Source: Roseomonas fluvialis (GTDB lineage: Bacteria; Pseudomonadota; Alphaproteobacteria; Acetobacterales; Acetobacteraceae). Taken from it: a stretch of 64,000 nt of DNA. A program made the translations under genes and the position numbers. The stretch lies in assembly GCF_022846615.1 (NCBI RefSeq), contig NZ_AP025637.1, positions 930,001-994,000 of the forward strand, given 5' to 3'. Below, piece after piece: positions 8,001 through 16,217 of this stretch. Each line of letters starts with the position of its first letter. Positions within the stretch are counted from its first letter, which is position 1. The notes below the pieces were generated by a model. That model saw nothing but the letters and a program-made list of their open reading frames with translations, had not been told where the DNA came from and made no database searches.

Positions 8001-8794
8001 CGCTTCCCTTGCGCCCGCCCGCGCGCCCAGACGTCGTCGGGCGGCGACCAGTTGGTAGTGTCGCGCAATTCGCGCGCCAGCCCCTCCGCCATGGCTTCGA
8101 AGATCGCCTTGCCCTTCTCCGCCGTCGCGGCGCGCGCATCGCCGCGCACGCCGGTGACCGGTGCGCGTTCGCTGAACGACCAGAAGCGCGACGACACCTG
8201 CTGCCCGGCATCGAAATTCCCGGGCGACACGGAATTCGCGATCTCCTCCATGCGCACCTGCGACGGGTCGAGGTGCAGCCACAGGCTCGTCTCGGCCTCG
8301 CAGGCGTGGTGCATCGCCTTCTGCGCGGTGAGTGCGGCGGCGATGGCGGCGGGCGCGACCTTGGTGACCGTCGTGGTCAACACCGGGATGCCGAATTCAT
8401 GCGCCAACTCGCGCGCGGACACCGCCAGCGGGTCGATGTTGCCGCCATGGCTGTTGAACAGCATGACCTTCGAGAAGCCATCCGCCAGCAACGACTTCAC
8501 GATGCAGCGCAGCACCGCGGCGAAGGTCGCGTAGTCCAGGCTGATCGTGCCGCCGAAGGGGAAGTGGTGTTCCGACAGGCCGAGCCACATCGGCGGCGTG
8601 ACCACCGCCGGCAGGTCGGCGCAGAGCTCCGCCGCGCGGACCGACACCGAATGGCCGATGAAGGAATCTGTCCAGACCGGCAGGTGCGGGCCGTGCTGCT
8701 CAAGGCTTGCGACCGGCACCACCACCACGGCATTCCGTTCGGCCAGCGCGCGCAGCTGCGGCGCGGTCAGGCGTTCCCAGCGGACTTCGGTCAT
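7997..8794 (-). CDS. Creatininase family protein
   Basis: A 265-residue member of the creatininase/MftE/ArfB amidohydrolase family. The metal-binding signature VPVASLEQHGPHLPVWTDS near residues 26-45 supplies Glu, His, His and Asp ligands. FNSHGGNIDPLAV near 118 and ACEAETS near 153 supply the later His and Glu residues. The second of two adjacent ATGs is preferred because it stands 5 bases from a GGAGG site; the first begins one codon earlier. Members hydrolyse cyclic or linear amides (creatinine, formamides) or trim peptides (MftE). The downstream C39-like gene is translationally coupled. The AhpD-like gene lies 25 bases upstream. Confidence 0.88.
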   Translation of the reverse strand: MTEVRWERLTAPQLRALAERNAVVVVPVASLEQHGPHLPVWTDSFIGHSVSVRAAELCADLPAVVTPPMWLGLSEHHFPFGGTISLDYATFAAVLRCIVKSLLADGFSKVMLFNSHGGNIDPLAVSARELAHEFGIPVLTTTVTKVAPAAIAAALTAQKAMHHACEAETSLWLHLDPSQVRMEEIANSVSPGNFDAGQQVSSRFWSFSERAPVTGVRGDARAATAEKGKAIFEAMAEGLARELRDTTNWSPPDDVWARGRAQGKR

Positions 8795-8819
8795 CATCCC
8801 CTCCCCATGGCGTCCGCGT

Positions 8820-9386
8820 TCAGCCGCGGCCCATCGCATAGAATTCGTTGTTCGGGCGCAGGCTGCTCACGTTGGCCAGCCGGTTGGACATGCCGAAGAA
8901 GGCGGCGATGGCCGCGATGTCCCAGATCGCCTCGTCGTCGAAGCCGGCGGCGCGCATCGCGTCGTGGTCGGCGTCGTTCACCTCGTTCGCTCGATCGGTC
9001 ACCTTCATGGCGAAGTCCAGCATGGCGCGCTGCTTGTCGGTGATGTCGGCCTTGCGCCAGTTGGCGGCGACCTGGTCGGCGATCAGCGGGTTCTTGGCAC
9101 GGATGCGCAGGATGGCGCCGTGTGCCACCACGCAATACTGGCACTGGTTGCGGGAGGAGACGGCGACCACGATCATCTCGCGTTCCGCCTTCGACAGCCC
9201 CTCGGCCTTGTCCATGAGCGTGTCGTGATAGGCCATGAAGGCGCGGAATTCCGCCGGGCGGTGCGCCAGCATCAGGAAGACGTTAGGGATGAAGCCGGAC
9301 TTCTCCTGCACCGTCAGGATGCGGGTGCGGATGTCCTCGGGCAGCGTGGCGATATCGGGGATGGGCGTGCGGGCGATCGGCGTCAT
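8820..9386 (-). CDS. AhpD-like peroxidase-related (carboxymuconolactone decarboxylase fold) protein
   Basis: A 188-residue alpha-helical protein. QCQYCVVAHG places Cys82, Cys85 and His89 in the C-x-x-C-x-x-x-H active-site motif of AhpD and peroxidase-related enzymes, which reduce peroxides or act as alkylhydroperoxidase partners. The N-terminal LTVQEKSGFIPNVFLMLAHRP segment is typical of the 'uncharacterized peroxidase-related' subfamily, as is the closing NEFYAMGR. An alternative ATG four codons upstream (9398) cannot be excluded. It lies 28 bases after ftsY and 25 before the creatininase gene on the same strand. Confidence 0.85.
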   Translation of the reverse strand: MTPIARTPIPDIATLPEDIRTRILTVQEKSGFIPNVFLMLAHRPAEFRAFMAYHDTLMDKAEGLSKAEREMIVVAVSSRNQCQYCVVAHGAILRIRAKNPLIADQVAANWRKADITDKQRAMLDFAMKVTDRANEVNDADHDAMRAAGFDDEAIWDIAAIAAFFGMSNRLANVSSLRPNNEFYAMGRG

Positions 9387-9414
9387 GCGGCGGACCATCG
9401 GCCCGCGGCGGGAA

Positions 9415-10635
9415 TCAGTCCAGCCCCAGCAGCCCGCGCGCGAAGTCGCGCGCTTCGAATGGGCGCAGGTCCTCGGCCTTCTCGCCGACGCCGACCACAT
9501 GTACGGGCAGCGCGAAGTCCTGCGCCAGCGCGACCACCACGCCGCCCTTGGCGGAGCCATCGAGCTTGGTCACCGCCAGGCCGGTGACGTCGACCATTTC
9601 CTTGAACACCTTCACCTGCTGCACGGCGTTCTGGCCGGTCGTGGCGTCCAGCACCAGCAGCACGGAATGCGGCGCGCTCTCGTCCACGCGGCGGATGATG
9701 CGGACGACCTTCCGCAGTTCTTCCATCAGCGCGGTTTTGTTGTGCAGCCGCCCGGCGGTATCGACCAGCAGCACATCGAGGCCCTCGGCGCGCGCCGTGG
9801 TCAGCGCATCGAAGGCGAGGCCCGCGGCGTCGGCCCCGGGCTTCGCGGGGGGGAAGAAGCGCGCGCCGGTGCGATCGGCCCAGACCTGCAGCTGCTCGAC
9901 CGCGGCGGCGCGGAAGGTGTCGCCGGCGACCATGCCGGCGCGCAGCCCCTGGTCGCGATACTGCTTGCCGAGCTTGGCGATGGTGGTGGTTTTGCCGGTG
10001 CCGTTCACGCCGACCACGAGCACGACATGCGGCGCGCGGGCGCGGTCGATGGCCAGCGGCGTGGCGACCGGCGCCAGGATCGCGGCGATTTCCTCGGCCA
10101 GCGTCGCCTTCACTTCCTCGTCGGTGACTTCCTTGCCGAAGCGGGTGCGGCGGAACGCCTCGACGATGCGTGAGGACGCCGCGACGCCGAGATCGGCGGC
10201 GATCAGCGTCTCCTCGAGCTCCTCCAGCGCGGCGTCGTCCAGCTTGCGCTTGGTGAAGACCGCCGTGACGCTCTCGGTGAGCTTGGCGGTCGAACGCGAC
10301 AGCCCGGCCTTGAGTCGAGAAAACCAGCCCTGACGGGCTGGTTCCTCGGCGATGGTCGGCGGGGCTTCGAGTGGCGGAAGCTGCGCTGGGGGCGGCAGTT
10401 CCACCGGCGGGGGGTCACCCGGCGGCTCCCGGTAGGGCGGTGGGGTTTCCGCCGGGCGATCGGGAGTCGGGTCCTCGATCGGCGGCGGCGGTGCCGCGGG
10501 GGGTTCCGGCGGGCGCGGGGGTGCCTCCGGCGGCGGGGGTGGCTGGGGCGGGTCGTCCCGCTGCGGTTCGGGCGGCGGGCCGGGCTGGGCGGGGTCGCTG
10601 CCGCGCAGCCGGGACCAGAGTGCGCGCAACGCCAT
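9415..10635 (-). CDS. ftsY: Signal recognition particle receptor FtsY
   Basis: A 406-residue SRP-GTPase that docks ribosome-SRP complexes at the membrane. The C-terminal NG domain (about residues 105-406) is complete: VVGVNGTGKTTTIAKL (P-loop), GDTFRAAAVEQL, LLVDTAGRLHN, LDATTGQNA and VTKLDGSAKGG. Residues 15-93 form an unusual linker with about half prolines instead of the acidic A domain of E. coli FtsY. Residues 104-125 (GWFSRLKAGLSRSTAKLTES) are the family-typical membrane-binding amphipathic helix. The ATG overlaps the mtaB stop by four bases. Confidence 0.95.
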   Translation of the reverse strand: MALRALWSRLRGSDPAQPGPPPEPQRDDPPQPPPPPEAPPRPPEPPAAPPPPIEDPTPDRPAETPPPYREPPGDPPPVELPPPAQLPPLEAPPTIAEEPARQGWFSRLKAGLSRSTAKLTESVTAVFTKRKLDDAALEELEETLIAADLGVAASSRIVEAFRRTRFGKEVTDEEVKATLAEEIAAILAPVATPLAIDRARAPHVVLVVGVNGTGKTTTIAKLGKQYRDQGLRAGMVAGDTFRAAAVEQLQVWADRTGARFFPPAKPGADAAGLAFDALTTARAEGLDVLLVDTAGRLHNKTALMEELRKVVRIIRRVDESAPHSVLLVLDATTGQNAVQQVKVFKEMVDVTGLAVTKLDGSAKGGVVVALAQDFALPVHVVGVGEKAEDLRPFEARDFARGLLGLD

Positions 10636-11927
10636 CAGGCGGCCTCCGCCATCAGGGTGTCGGATGTGGCGGCGGTCACGCGCAGGCGGCGGATCTCGCC
10701 CGGCGTGGCCGTGCCGCTGGCCAGGCGCAGCGGTGCGAAATGCTGCGTGTGGCCCCGGTCGGGGTGTTCGAAGAGCACGTCTTCCTCCTGTCCGATACGC
10801 GCGGTGAACAGCCGCGCGGCTGCCTGCGCCCCGGCCATGCGCAGGCGCGCGGCCCTTTCGCGGCGGACCGGCACCGGCAGCTGCGGCATGCGGGCTGCGG
10901 GCGTATCGGGACGTTCGGAATAGGGGAACACATGCAGGAAGGAGAGGTTGCACGCCTCGACCAGGGAGAGCGTGTCGGCGAAGTGGGATTCGGTCTCGGT
11001 CGGGAAGCCGGCGATCAGGTCGGCGCCGAAGACGATGCCCGGGCGCAGGCGGCGGGCGCGCTCGGCCAGGGCGATGGCATCGGCGCGCAAATGGCGGCGC
11101 TTCATGCGCTTCAGGATCAGGTCGGACCCGTGCTGAAGCGACAGATGCAGATGCGGCATCAGCCGCGGTTCCTCGGCGATCAGGCGCCATAGGTCGTCGT
11201 CGACTTCGACCGGGTCCAGGGACGACAGGCGCAGCCGCGGCAATTCCGGGACCAGCGCCAGCAGGCGGCGCACCATCTGGCCGAGTGCTGGCTTCCCCGG
11301 CAGGTCGGGGCCGTAGGAGGTGATGTCCACGCCGGTGAGCACGACCTCGCGATAGCCGGCCTGCACCAGTGCGCGCACTTGCTCGACGATCGCGCCGATG
11401 GGCACGGAGCGCGACGGGCCTCGGCCGAAGGGGATCACGCAGAACGTGCAGCGGTGGTCGCAGCCCTGCTGGACCTGAACGAAGGCGCGGGCGCGGCCGG
11501 CGAATTCGGTGACCAGGTGTGCGGCGGTCTCGGTCGCGGCCATGATGTCGCTGACCGGGGCAGGGGGGGCGTCGAGCGCCGCCCAGGTTTCCGGCTTCAG
11601 CTTGTCGGCATTGCCGATGACGCGCTCGACGCCGGGGAGGGCGGACCACTTCTCGGGCGCGATCTGCGCGGCGCAGCCGGTGACGATGATGCGCGCGCCG
11701 GGATTGTCGCGGTGCGCCTTCCGGATTGCCTGGCGGGCCTGGCGCTCGGCCTCGGCGGTGACGGCGCAGGTGTTGACCACGATGGCGCCGGCGTGGCCGG
11801 CCTCGGTGGCGTCGCCCGCGAGGGCGCGGGACGCATCGCCCGCGAGGGCGCGGGATGCGAGGTCGCGCATCGCTTCCGACTCATAGGTGTTGAGGCGGCA
11901 GCCGAACGTCAGGACCTCGACCGTCAT
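10635..11927 (-). CDS. mtaB: tRNA (N6-threonylcarbamoyladenosine-2-methylthio) transferase MtaB
   Basis: A 430-residue radical-SAM methylthiotransferase that converts t6A37 to ms2t6A37 in tRNAs. The N-terminal UPF0004 domain carries Cys10 (TFGCRLN), Cys54 (VNTCAVT) and Cys85 (VTGCAAQ), which bind the auxiliary [4Fe-4S] cluster. The radical-SAM triad is in [14 protein letters not shown] near residue 146. A C-terminal TRAM-like domain follows. Residues 24-39 contain two copies of ASRALAGD, the product of a 24-bp tandem repeat. The ATG overlaps the dapF stop (ATGA), and the stop overlaps the ftsY start. Confidence 0.93.
   Translation of the reverse strand: MTVEVLTFGCRLNTYESEAMRDLASRALAGDASRALAGDATEAGHAGAIVVNTCAVTAEAERQARQAIRKAHRDNPGARIIVTGCAAQIAPEKWSALPGVERVIGNADKLKPETWAALDAPPAPVSDIMAATETAAHLVTEFAGRARAFVQVQQGCDHRCTFCVIPFGRGPSRSVPIGAIVEQVRALVQAGYREVVLTGVDITSYGPDLPGKPALGQMVRRLLALVPELPRLRLSSLDPVEVDDDLWRLIAEEPRLMPHLHLSLQHGSDLILKRMKRRHLRADAIALAERARRLRPGIVFGADLIAGFPTETESHFADTLSLVEACNLSFLHVFPYSERPDTPAARMPQLPVPVRRERAARLRMAGAQAAARLFTARIGQEEDVLFEHPDRGHTQHFAPLRLASGTATPGEIRRLRVTAATSDTLMAEAA
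11811..11858 (-). repeat. 24-bp in-frame tandem duplication inside mtaB
   Basis: Two adjacent 24-base units (11811-11834 and 11835-11858) match at 22 of 24 positions and share a GC-rich core. On the coding strand each unit encodes ASRALAGD. They fall between the first cluster cysteine (Cys10) and the second (Cys54) of MtaB, in a loop-like stretch, and do not disturb the frame. Confidence 0.9.
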
Positions 11928-12754
11928 GGCGCGTAGGCGTCCAGGTCCAGCGTGCCGGTGAAGGCGGTGGCGACCGGGCCGGTCATCAGGACGTGCCCGT
12001 CGGCCTCGCGCCATTCCAGCAGCAGGTCGCCGCCGGGCATGGTGATGGTGGCGCGGCGCCCAGTCAGGCCGCGGCGCGCGGCGTTCACGATGGTGGCGCA
12101 GGCGCCGGACCCGCAGGCGAGCGTCATGCCCGCGCCGCGTTCCCACATGACCAGGCGGATGTGGTCGGGCGAGAGCACCTGCGCGAAGCCGATATTCGCC
12201 CGGTCGGGGAAGATGGGGTCGTGTTCCAGCGCGGGGCCGAGCGTCGCGACGTCGATCGCGTCCAGGTCCGGCACGAAAAACGTCGCGTGTGGATTGCCCA
12301 TGGAGCAGGCCGCGGGATCGCTCACCGGGCCAAGGGCAAGGGGCACGTGCAGCGTGTCGGCCTTGTGCGCCAGCGGCACGTCATCCCAGCGTAGCCGGGC
12401 CGGCCCCATGTCGGCGCGCCACAACCCGCCCGGCAGGCGTTCCACCGGCAGGTCGCCGGCGATGGTGCGCACCACCACGCGGTCGGCGCCGCGTTCGTCC
12501 GCCACCAGGGACGCAATGCAGCGCGTGGCATTGCCGCAGGCGCCGGCCTCGGACCCATCCGGGTTGCGGATGCGCATGAACACGTCGGCGCCGGCCGGCG
12601 GCGGTTCCAGCACGATGAACTGGTCGCAGCCGATGCCAAAGTGGCGGTCGGCGATGGCGGCGGCGCGGGCGGGCGTGATGGGCAGCGGGTGCGCGCGCGC
12701 ATCCAGCACGACGAAGTCGTTGCCCAGGCCGTGCATCTTGCGGAACGGGAGCAT
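11924..12754 (-). CDS. dapF: Diaminopimelate epimerase DapF
   Basis: A 276-residue PLP-independent epimerase that interconverts LL- and meso-diaminopimelate for lysine and peptidoglycan synthesis. Both catalytic cysteines are present: Cys73 in [10 protein letters not shown] and Cys214 in [10 protein letters not shown]. The N-terminal [15 protein letters not shown] motif, GCDQ near residue 42 and [10 protein letters not shown] near 152 are family hallmarks. The gene heads the reverse-strand run dapF-mtaB-ftsY. Its stop overlaps the mtaB start by four bases. A plausible promoter lies only about 10 bases before the ATG. Confidence 0.96.
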   Translation of the reverse strand: MLPFRKMHGLGNDFVVLDARAHPLPITPARAAAIADRHFGIGCDQFIVLEPPPAGADVFMRIRNPDGSEAGACGNATRCIASLVADERGADRVVVRTIAGDLPVERLPGGLWRADMGPARLRWDDVPLAHKADTLHVPLALGPVSDPAACSMGNPHATFFVPDLDAIDVATLGPALEHDPIFPDRANIGFAQVLSPDHIRLVMWERGAGMTLACGSGACATIVNAARRGLTGRRATITMPGGDLLLEWREADGHVLMTGPVATAFTGTLDLDAYAP

Positions 12755-12764
12755 TCTGGCAGCG

Positions 12765-12793
12765 CATATAGAACGCGCGGGGCGCCGCAGGAA
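12765..12793 (-). promoter_or_regulatory. Possible dapF promoter
   Basis: On the reverse strand, TTCCTG (12793-12788) and TATATG (12770-12765) are separated by 17 bases. TATATG stands out in this GC-rich DNA. The -10 ends 10 bases before the dapF ATG, so the transcript would be almost leaderless. The -35 match is weak. Confidence 0.35.
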
Positions 12794-12903
12794 CCCGCGG
12801 CGCGCGCGGGGCTGCCCGGCACGGCAGGACGTGGCTGCGCCGGGCGCTCCGGTTTGGCATGATGGATGGATCGAGGCGGTGTCGCCTCCCCGGAATATGC
12901 CTG

Positions 12904-13482
12904 ATGAACGCCATCGCCTGCCGCGTGCTTGTCCTGCTGGTCGCCGCCAGTCCGGCCTTCGCCCAACCGCCGACGCCCGCGGAGGCGGCGGTGCTCCAGC
13001 GCGCCCGCGCCTTCATCGCGCAGGGCAATTGCCCGGCCGCGACCGCACGCCCGGCGGCACCGCCCGCGGTTTTCACCGACGCGACGGTGCGCGAGGCGAC
13101 CTATCATCGCATCCTGATCGAAGGCTGCGGCCGGCGGTCCCAGCGGAACTACCTGGCGTTGGTGCTGCCGGACGGGAGCGGGCGGCTGGTCGAGACGCTG
13201 GCCGGCACCACCGTGACCGACCCCGTCCTGCAGCGCGATGCCATGCAGGCCGCCGTGGCGGCCGCGCGTGTCGCGGCGCCGAATTGCCAGCAGGTCCGGC
13301 CCGGCTCCGCGGATTTCGAGGGCACGGACAGCGAGCCGACCGCGACGCGGCGGACCCGGCCCTGGGCCGAGACCTGGGTCTTCGAGGCCTGTGGCGCACT
13401 GGTGGCGGTGCCGATGCGCTTCACGCCCAGCGCCGCCGGGGGCACGGGCTTTACGGCGTCGGGCGCGCGGCGGCTCAACTGA
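12904..13482 (+). CDS. Secreted hypothetical protein with four cysteines
   Basis: A 192-residue protein. The N-terminus is a Sec signal peptide ([15 protein letters not shown], then QPP) with cleavage expected after residue about 20. The mature part has four cysteines (in QGNCPA, EGCGRR, APNCQQ and FEACGAL) that could form two disulfides in the periplasm. I recognise no domain. The ATG at 12904 was preferred over one 45 bases upstream because it begins the signal peptide directly. It converges on the CheZ-like gene. Confidence 0.65.
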   Translation: MNAIACRVLVLLVAASPAFAQPPTPAEAAVLQRARAFIAQGNCPAATARPAAPPAVFTDATVREATYHRILIEGCGRRSQRNYLALVLPDGSGRLVETLAGTTVTDPVLQRDAMQAAVAAARVAAPNCQQVRPGSADFEGTDSEPTATRRTRPWAETWVFEACGALVAVPMRFTPSAAGGTGFTASGARRLN

Positions 13483-13500
13483 GCGGCCGCGGGCGCCGCT
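13482..13500. terminator. Weak hairpin between convergent genes
   Basis: A 6-bp GC stem (13482-13487 with 13495-13500) and 7-base loop lies between the stops of the secreted protein and the CheZ-like gene. It has no T-tract, so its terminator role is only suggested by position. Confidence 0.3.
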
Positions 13501-13502
13501 CC

Positions 13503-14147
13503 TCAGCCGTTCAGCAGCCGGTCGATCTCGGCCTGGGCGAGGTCGGGGCCGGCCAGCGCCGGTTCCGCGACAGTGGGCGTGTGGCCGACCACTTCGAGCT
13601 TCGGCGTGTCGGTCGGCGTGCCGCCGGGCATCAGGCCTTCCAGCATGGTCTCGACCTGCTGGAGCTGCTTGATGGCGCGGCGGATGCGCTGGCCGGTCAG
13701 GTCCTGGAAGGAGCAGGCCTGGAAGATGGTGGCGACGCGGTCGTTCAGCGCGGCGATGGACTCTGCGTCTCGCCCGCCACCGTCGAGCCAGGTCTGGATC
13801 GCCTCGGCGGCTTCCATGATGGTGTCGGCGGCGGCCTCGGTGGCCTGGACCACGGCTTCCAGTTCCAGGCCGGAATTGCGGGCGCCGGAGACCGGGATGG
13901 CGATGAGGCGGGCGATCTGGGCATGCACCTCGGTGATGCGGGCGGTGATGGCGTCCTCGCTCATGCCCATGAGCTGGACGGAGGCAGCGACCTCGGCGCT
14001 CAGTTCCGCGATACGGCGGTCCATGAAGGCCCGCAGCGACGCGAAATGGGGGGCAAGGGCCTGGTCGAGGGCCTGGTCGGGCCGGTCGGTGAGGGTCTGC
14101 AAGGGCGGGCGGCCTTCTGTCCGGGCGGCGATGCGGGCAGGAAACAC
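13503..14147 (-). CDS. CheZ-like (putative CheY phosphatase) protein
   Basis: A 214-residue, mostly helical protein. The sequence IFQACSFQDLTGQRIRRAI near residues 140-158 reproduces the CheZ catalytic helix signature (E. coli DFQDLTGQVIKR, where Asp143 and Gln147 act on phospho-CheY). Both the Asp and the Gln are conserved here. The preceding region is long helical with heptad-like spacing, as expected for the CheZ four-helix bundle. The C-terminal tail is Pro/Thr-rich and ends in AQAEIDRLLNG, resembling the CheY-binding tail, which is also short and acidic in CheZ. No other chemotaxis genes are in the window. Confidence 0.7.
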   Translation of the reverse strand: MFPARIAARTEGRPPLQTLTDRPDQALDQALAPHFASLRAFMDRRIAELSAEVAASVQLMGMSEDAITARITEVHAQIARLIAIPVSGARNSGLELEAVVQATEAAADTIMEAAEAIQTWLDGGGRDAESIAALNDRVATIFQACSFQDLTGQRIRRAIKQLQQVETMLEGLMPGGTPTDTPKLEVVGHTPTVAEPALAGPDLAQAEIDRLLNG

Positions 14148-14185
14148 CGAACAGGGTGAAGGCTCCGTTGCGATGCGCCGGGCTA

Positions 14186-14214
14186 TTGCGGTGGTGGCGG
14201 GGCGCCGCTATACG
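14186..14214 (+). promoter_or_regulatory. Putative rpmI-rplT promoter
   Basis: TTGCGG (14186-14191) and TATACG (14209-14214) are spaced by 17 bases, a good sigma70-type match in a GC-rich background. It lies about 105 bases before rpmI, leaving a leader that could host autoregulation by L20, which is known in other bacteria; I do not see a defined structure. Confidence 0.5.
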
Positions 14215-14318
14215 CCCGCCTCCCGCGTCGTGGCCCCATGGACATGCCCGGCCGGGAGACCGCGTCCCCGTCGCATGGTGCGATAGCCCGGGACGCCCCG
14301 ACCCCACAGGAGGGCCAA

Positions 14319-14525
14319 ATGTCCAAGATGAAGACGAAGTCGAGCGTGAAGAAGCGCTTCCGACTGACCGCGACCGGCAAGGTCAAGGCGGGCGCTGGCA
14401 ACAAGCGCCACATGCTGACCGCCAAGACCACCAAGATGAAGCGCCAGAACCGCGGCATGTACGTCCTGGACAAGCAGGACGGCGATACCGTGAAGCAGTG
14501 GCTGCCCTATGGGCTGGACCGGTAA
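14319..14525 (+). CDS. rpmI: 50S ribosomal protein L35
   Basis: A 68-residue, strongly basic protein matching L35: [19 protein letters not shown], then AGNKRHML and [11 protein letters not shown]. The ATG is preceded by AGGAGG at 14308-14313, six bases away. An upstream in-frame ATG at 14238 gives a non-homologous extension. rplT follows 15 bases downstream, the standard gene order; infC, usually just upstream, is not here. Confidence 0.97.
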   Translation: MSKMKTKSSVKKRFRLTATGKVKAGAGNKRHMLTAKTTKMKRQNRGMYVLDKQDGDTVKQWLPYGLDR

Positions 14526-14540
14526 GGGGGGCGACGCACC

Positions 14541-14897
14541 ATGGCTCGTGTCAAGCGCGGCGTTACCAAGCACGCCCGTCACAAGAAGGTCCTGAAGCTC
14601 GCCGAGGGCTATGTCGGCCGGTCTTCCACCGCCTATCGCCCCGCGCTCGAGCGCGTCGAGAAGGCGCTGCAGTACGCCTATCGCGACCGTCGCAACAAGA
14701 AGCGCGAATTCCGCGGCCTGTGGATCCAGCGCATCAACGCGGCGGTGCGCGAGCACGGCCTGACCTATTCCCGCTTCATGGCGGGCATCAAGGCGGCCGG
14801 GATCGAGATGGACCGCAAGGTGATGGCCGCACTCGCCTTCGACGAACCGGCGGCCTTCGCGGCGCTGGTCGAGCAGGCGAAGGCCAAGCTGGCTTGA
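14541..14897 (+). CDS. rplT: 50S ribosomal protein L20
   Basis: A 118-residue L20, of standard length. Recognisable segments are [18 protein letters not shown], the [13 protein letters not shown] stretch, [22 protein letters not shown] and [19 protein letters not shown]. It binds 23S rRNA early in 50S assembly and represses its own operon in several bacteria. It is cotranscribed with rpmI and followed by two GC hairpins before pheS. Confidence 0.98.
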   Translation: MARVKRGVTKHARHKKVLKLAEGYVGRSSTAYRPALERVEKALQYAYRDRRNKKREFRGLWIQRINAAVREHGLTYSRFMAGIKAAGIEMDRKVMAALAFDEPAAFAALVEQAKAKLA

Positions 14898-14904
14898 TGG
14901 TGCG

Positions 14905-14923
14905 CGCGCCCGTTGGGCGCGCC
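14905..14923 (+). terminator. GC hairpin after rplT
   Basis: A perfect 8-bp inverted repeat (14905-14912 with 14916-14923) with a 3-base loop starts eight bases after the rplT stop. There is no T-run, so it may be a Rho-assisted terminator, an attenuator or an mRNA-stability element. Confidence 0.45.
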
Positions 14924-14939
14924 CCTCAGACGCCGGGCG

Positions 14940-14957
14940 GCGGCCATCCGGCCGCCT
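14940..14957 (+). terminator. Second GC hairpin between rplT and pheS
   Basis: A perfect 7-bp inverted repeat (14940-14946 with 14951-14957) with loop ATCC lies 16 bases after the first hairpin. Together they could partly separate expression of the ribosomal proteins from pheST. No phenylalanine-rich leader peptide was found in this 236-base gap. Confidence 0.35.
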
Positions 14958-15133
14958 TGGCTTCGCGGCACGCGCCGCGGGCCGCATTCGCGGCCTCGGC
15001 ACGCCAAACGGCGCGCCGTAGGGTCGGATAGCCCGGCGAACGGCTCTCTTCCCCTTCGTCGCCACAGCGTTTAGCAGAGGGCCGCTTCCCGGCGACGGGG
15101 CGCGGCCCTTCGCGTGTTCCGGACATGGTGCCA

Positions 15134-16213
15134 ATGACCGACGACCTCGCTTCCCTGCAGGCCGAGACCGAGGCCGCCCTTGCCGCCGCCAACGACCTGC
15201 GCGCGCTGGATGCCGTGCGCGTGGGCGTGCTGGGCAAGTCCGGCAGCCTGAGCGCGCTGCTCAAGGGCCTGGGCGCCGTGCCCGCCGAACAGCGCAAGGA
15301 GCGCGGCGCCGCGCTGAACCGGCTGAAGGGCGCGATCGAGGCCGCGCTGGACGCCCGCCGCGTGGTGCTCGATGCCGCGGCGCTCGACGCCCGCCTGGCG
15401 GCCGAACGGATGGACGTGACCCTGCCGCCGCGCCCCTTCGCCGCCGGCACCGCGGCCGAGGGCGGCATCCACCCGATCGCGCGGACCATGGAGGAACTGA
15501 CCGCCCTGTTTGGCGCCATGGGCTTCAAGGTCGCGGAAGGCCCGGATATCGAGGGCGACTGGTTCAACTTCGGCGCACTGAACATCCCCGACCACCATCC
15601 GGCGCGGCAGGATCACGACACCTTCTACCTGCCGGAAGTCGATGGCCGCCGGCCCGTACTGCGGACCCACACCTCGCCGGTGCAGATCCGCACCATGATC
15701 GCGCAGGAACCGCCGATCCGCGTCATCGTGCCTGGCCGCACCTATCGCGCCGACCACGACGCGACGCATTCGCCGATGTTCCATCAGGTCGAGGGGCTGG
15801 TGATCGACCGCGGCATCACGCTGGGTCACCTCAAGGGCTGCCTGATCGACTTCCTGCGCGCCTTCTTCGGCATCGCCGACCTGCCGGTGCGGTTCCGGTC
15901 GTCGTATTTCCCGTTCACCGAGCCCTCGATGGAGGTCGACATCGGCTGGTCGCGCAAGACCGGCGAGCTCGGCAAGGGCGGCGACTGGCTGGAAATCCTG
16001 GGCAGCGGCATGGTCCATCCGAAGGTTTTGGCCAATTGCGGCATCGACCCGCGCGAGTGGCAGGGCTTCGCCTTCGGGATGGGGATTGAGCGCATCACCA
16101 TGCTCAAGCACGGCATCCCCGACCTGCGGCCCTTCTACGAGGCCGATATCCGCTGGCTGCGGCACTATGCCGCCGATCCGCTGGCGCCCGCGACCCTGCA
16201 CGAGGGGGTGTGA
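15134..16213 (+). CDS. pheS: Phenylalanine-tRNA ligase alpha subunit
   Basis: A 359-residue class II aminoacyl-tRNA synthetase catalytic subunit. An N-terminal coiled coil (about residues 1-85) binds tRNA. The core shows [31 protein letters not shown] (motif 1 region), [34 protein letters not shown] (motif 2) and [13 protein letters not shown] (motif 3). The start is ambiguous between ATGs at 15125 and 15134; the second gives the usual MTDDLxxL beginning. pheT follows after 4 bases, and the two encode the alpha2beta2 enzyme. Confidence 0.96.
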   Translation: MTDDLASLQAETEAALAAANDLRALDAVRVGVLGKSGSLSALLKGLGAVPAEQRKERGAALNRLKGAIEAALDARRVVLDAAALDARLAAERMDVTLPPRPFAAGTAAEGGIHPIARTMEELTALFGAMGFKVAEGPDIEGDWFNFGALNIPDHHPARQDHDTFYLPEVDGRRPVLRTHTSPVQIRTMIAQEPPIRVIVPGRTYRADHDATHSPMFHQVEGLVIDRGITLGHLKGCLIDFLRAFFGIADLPVRFRSSYFPFTEPSMEVDIGWSRKTGELGKGGDWLEILGSGMVHPKVLANCGIDPREWQGFAFGMGIERITMLKHGIPDLRPFYEADIRWLRHYAADPLAPATLHEGV

Positions 16214-16217
16214 GGCG

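Noticed and set aside
5832..8534. A forward open frame of about 900 codons across mobA, fdhD and creatininase genes
   Set aside because: It spans four well-supported reverse-strand genes and shows no domain.
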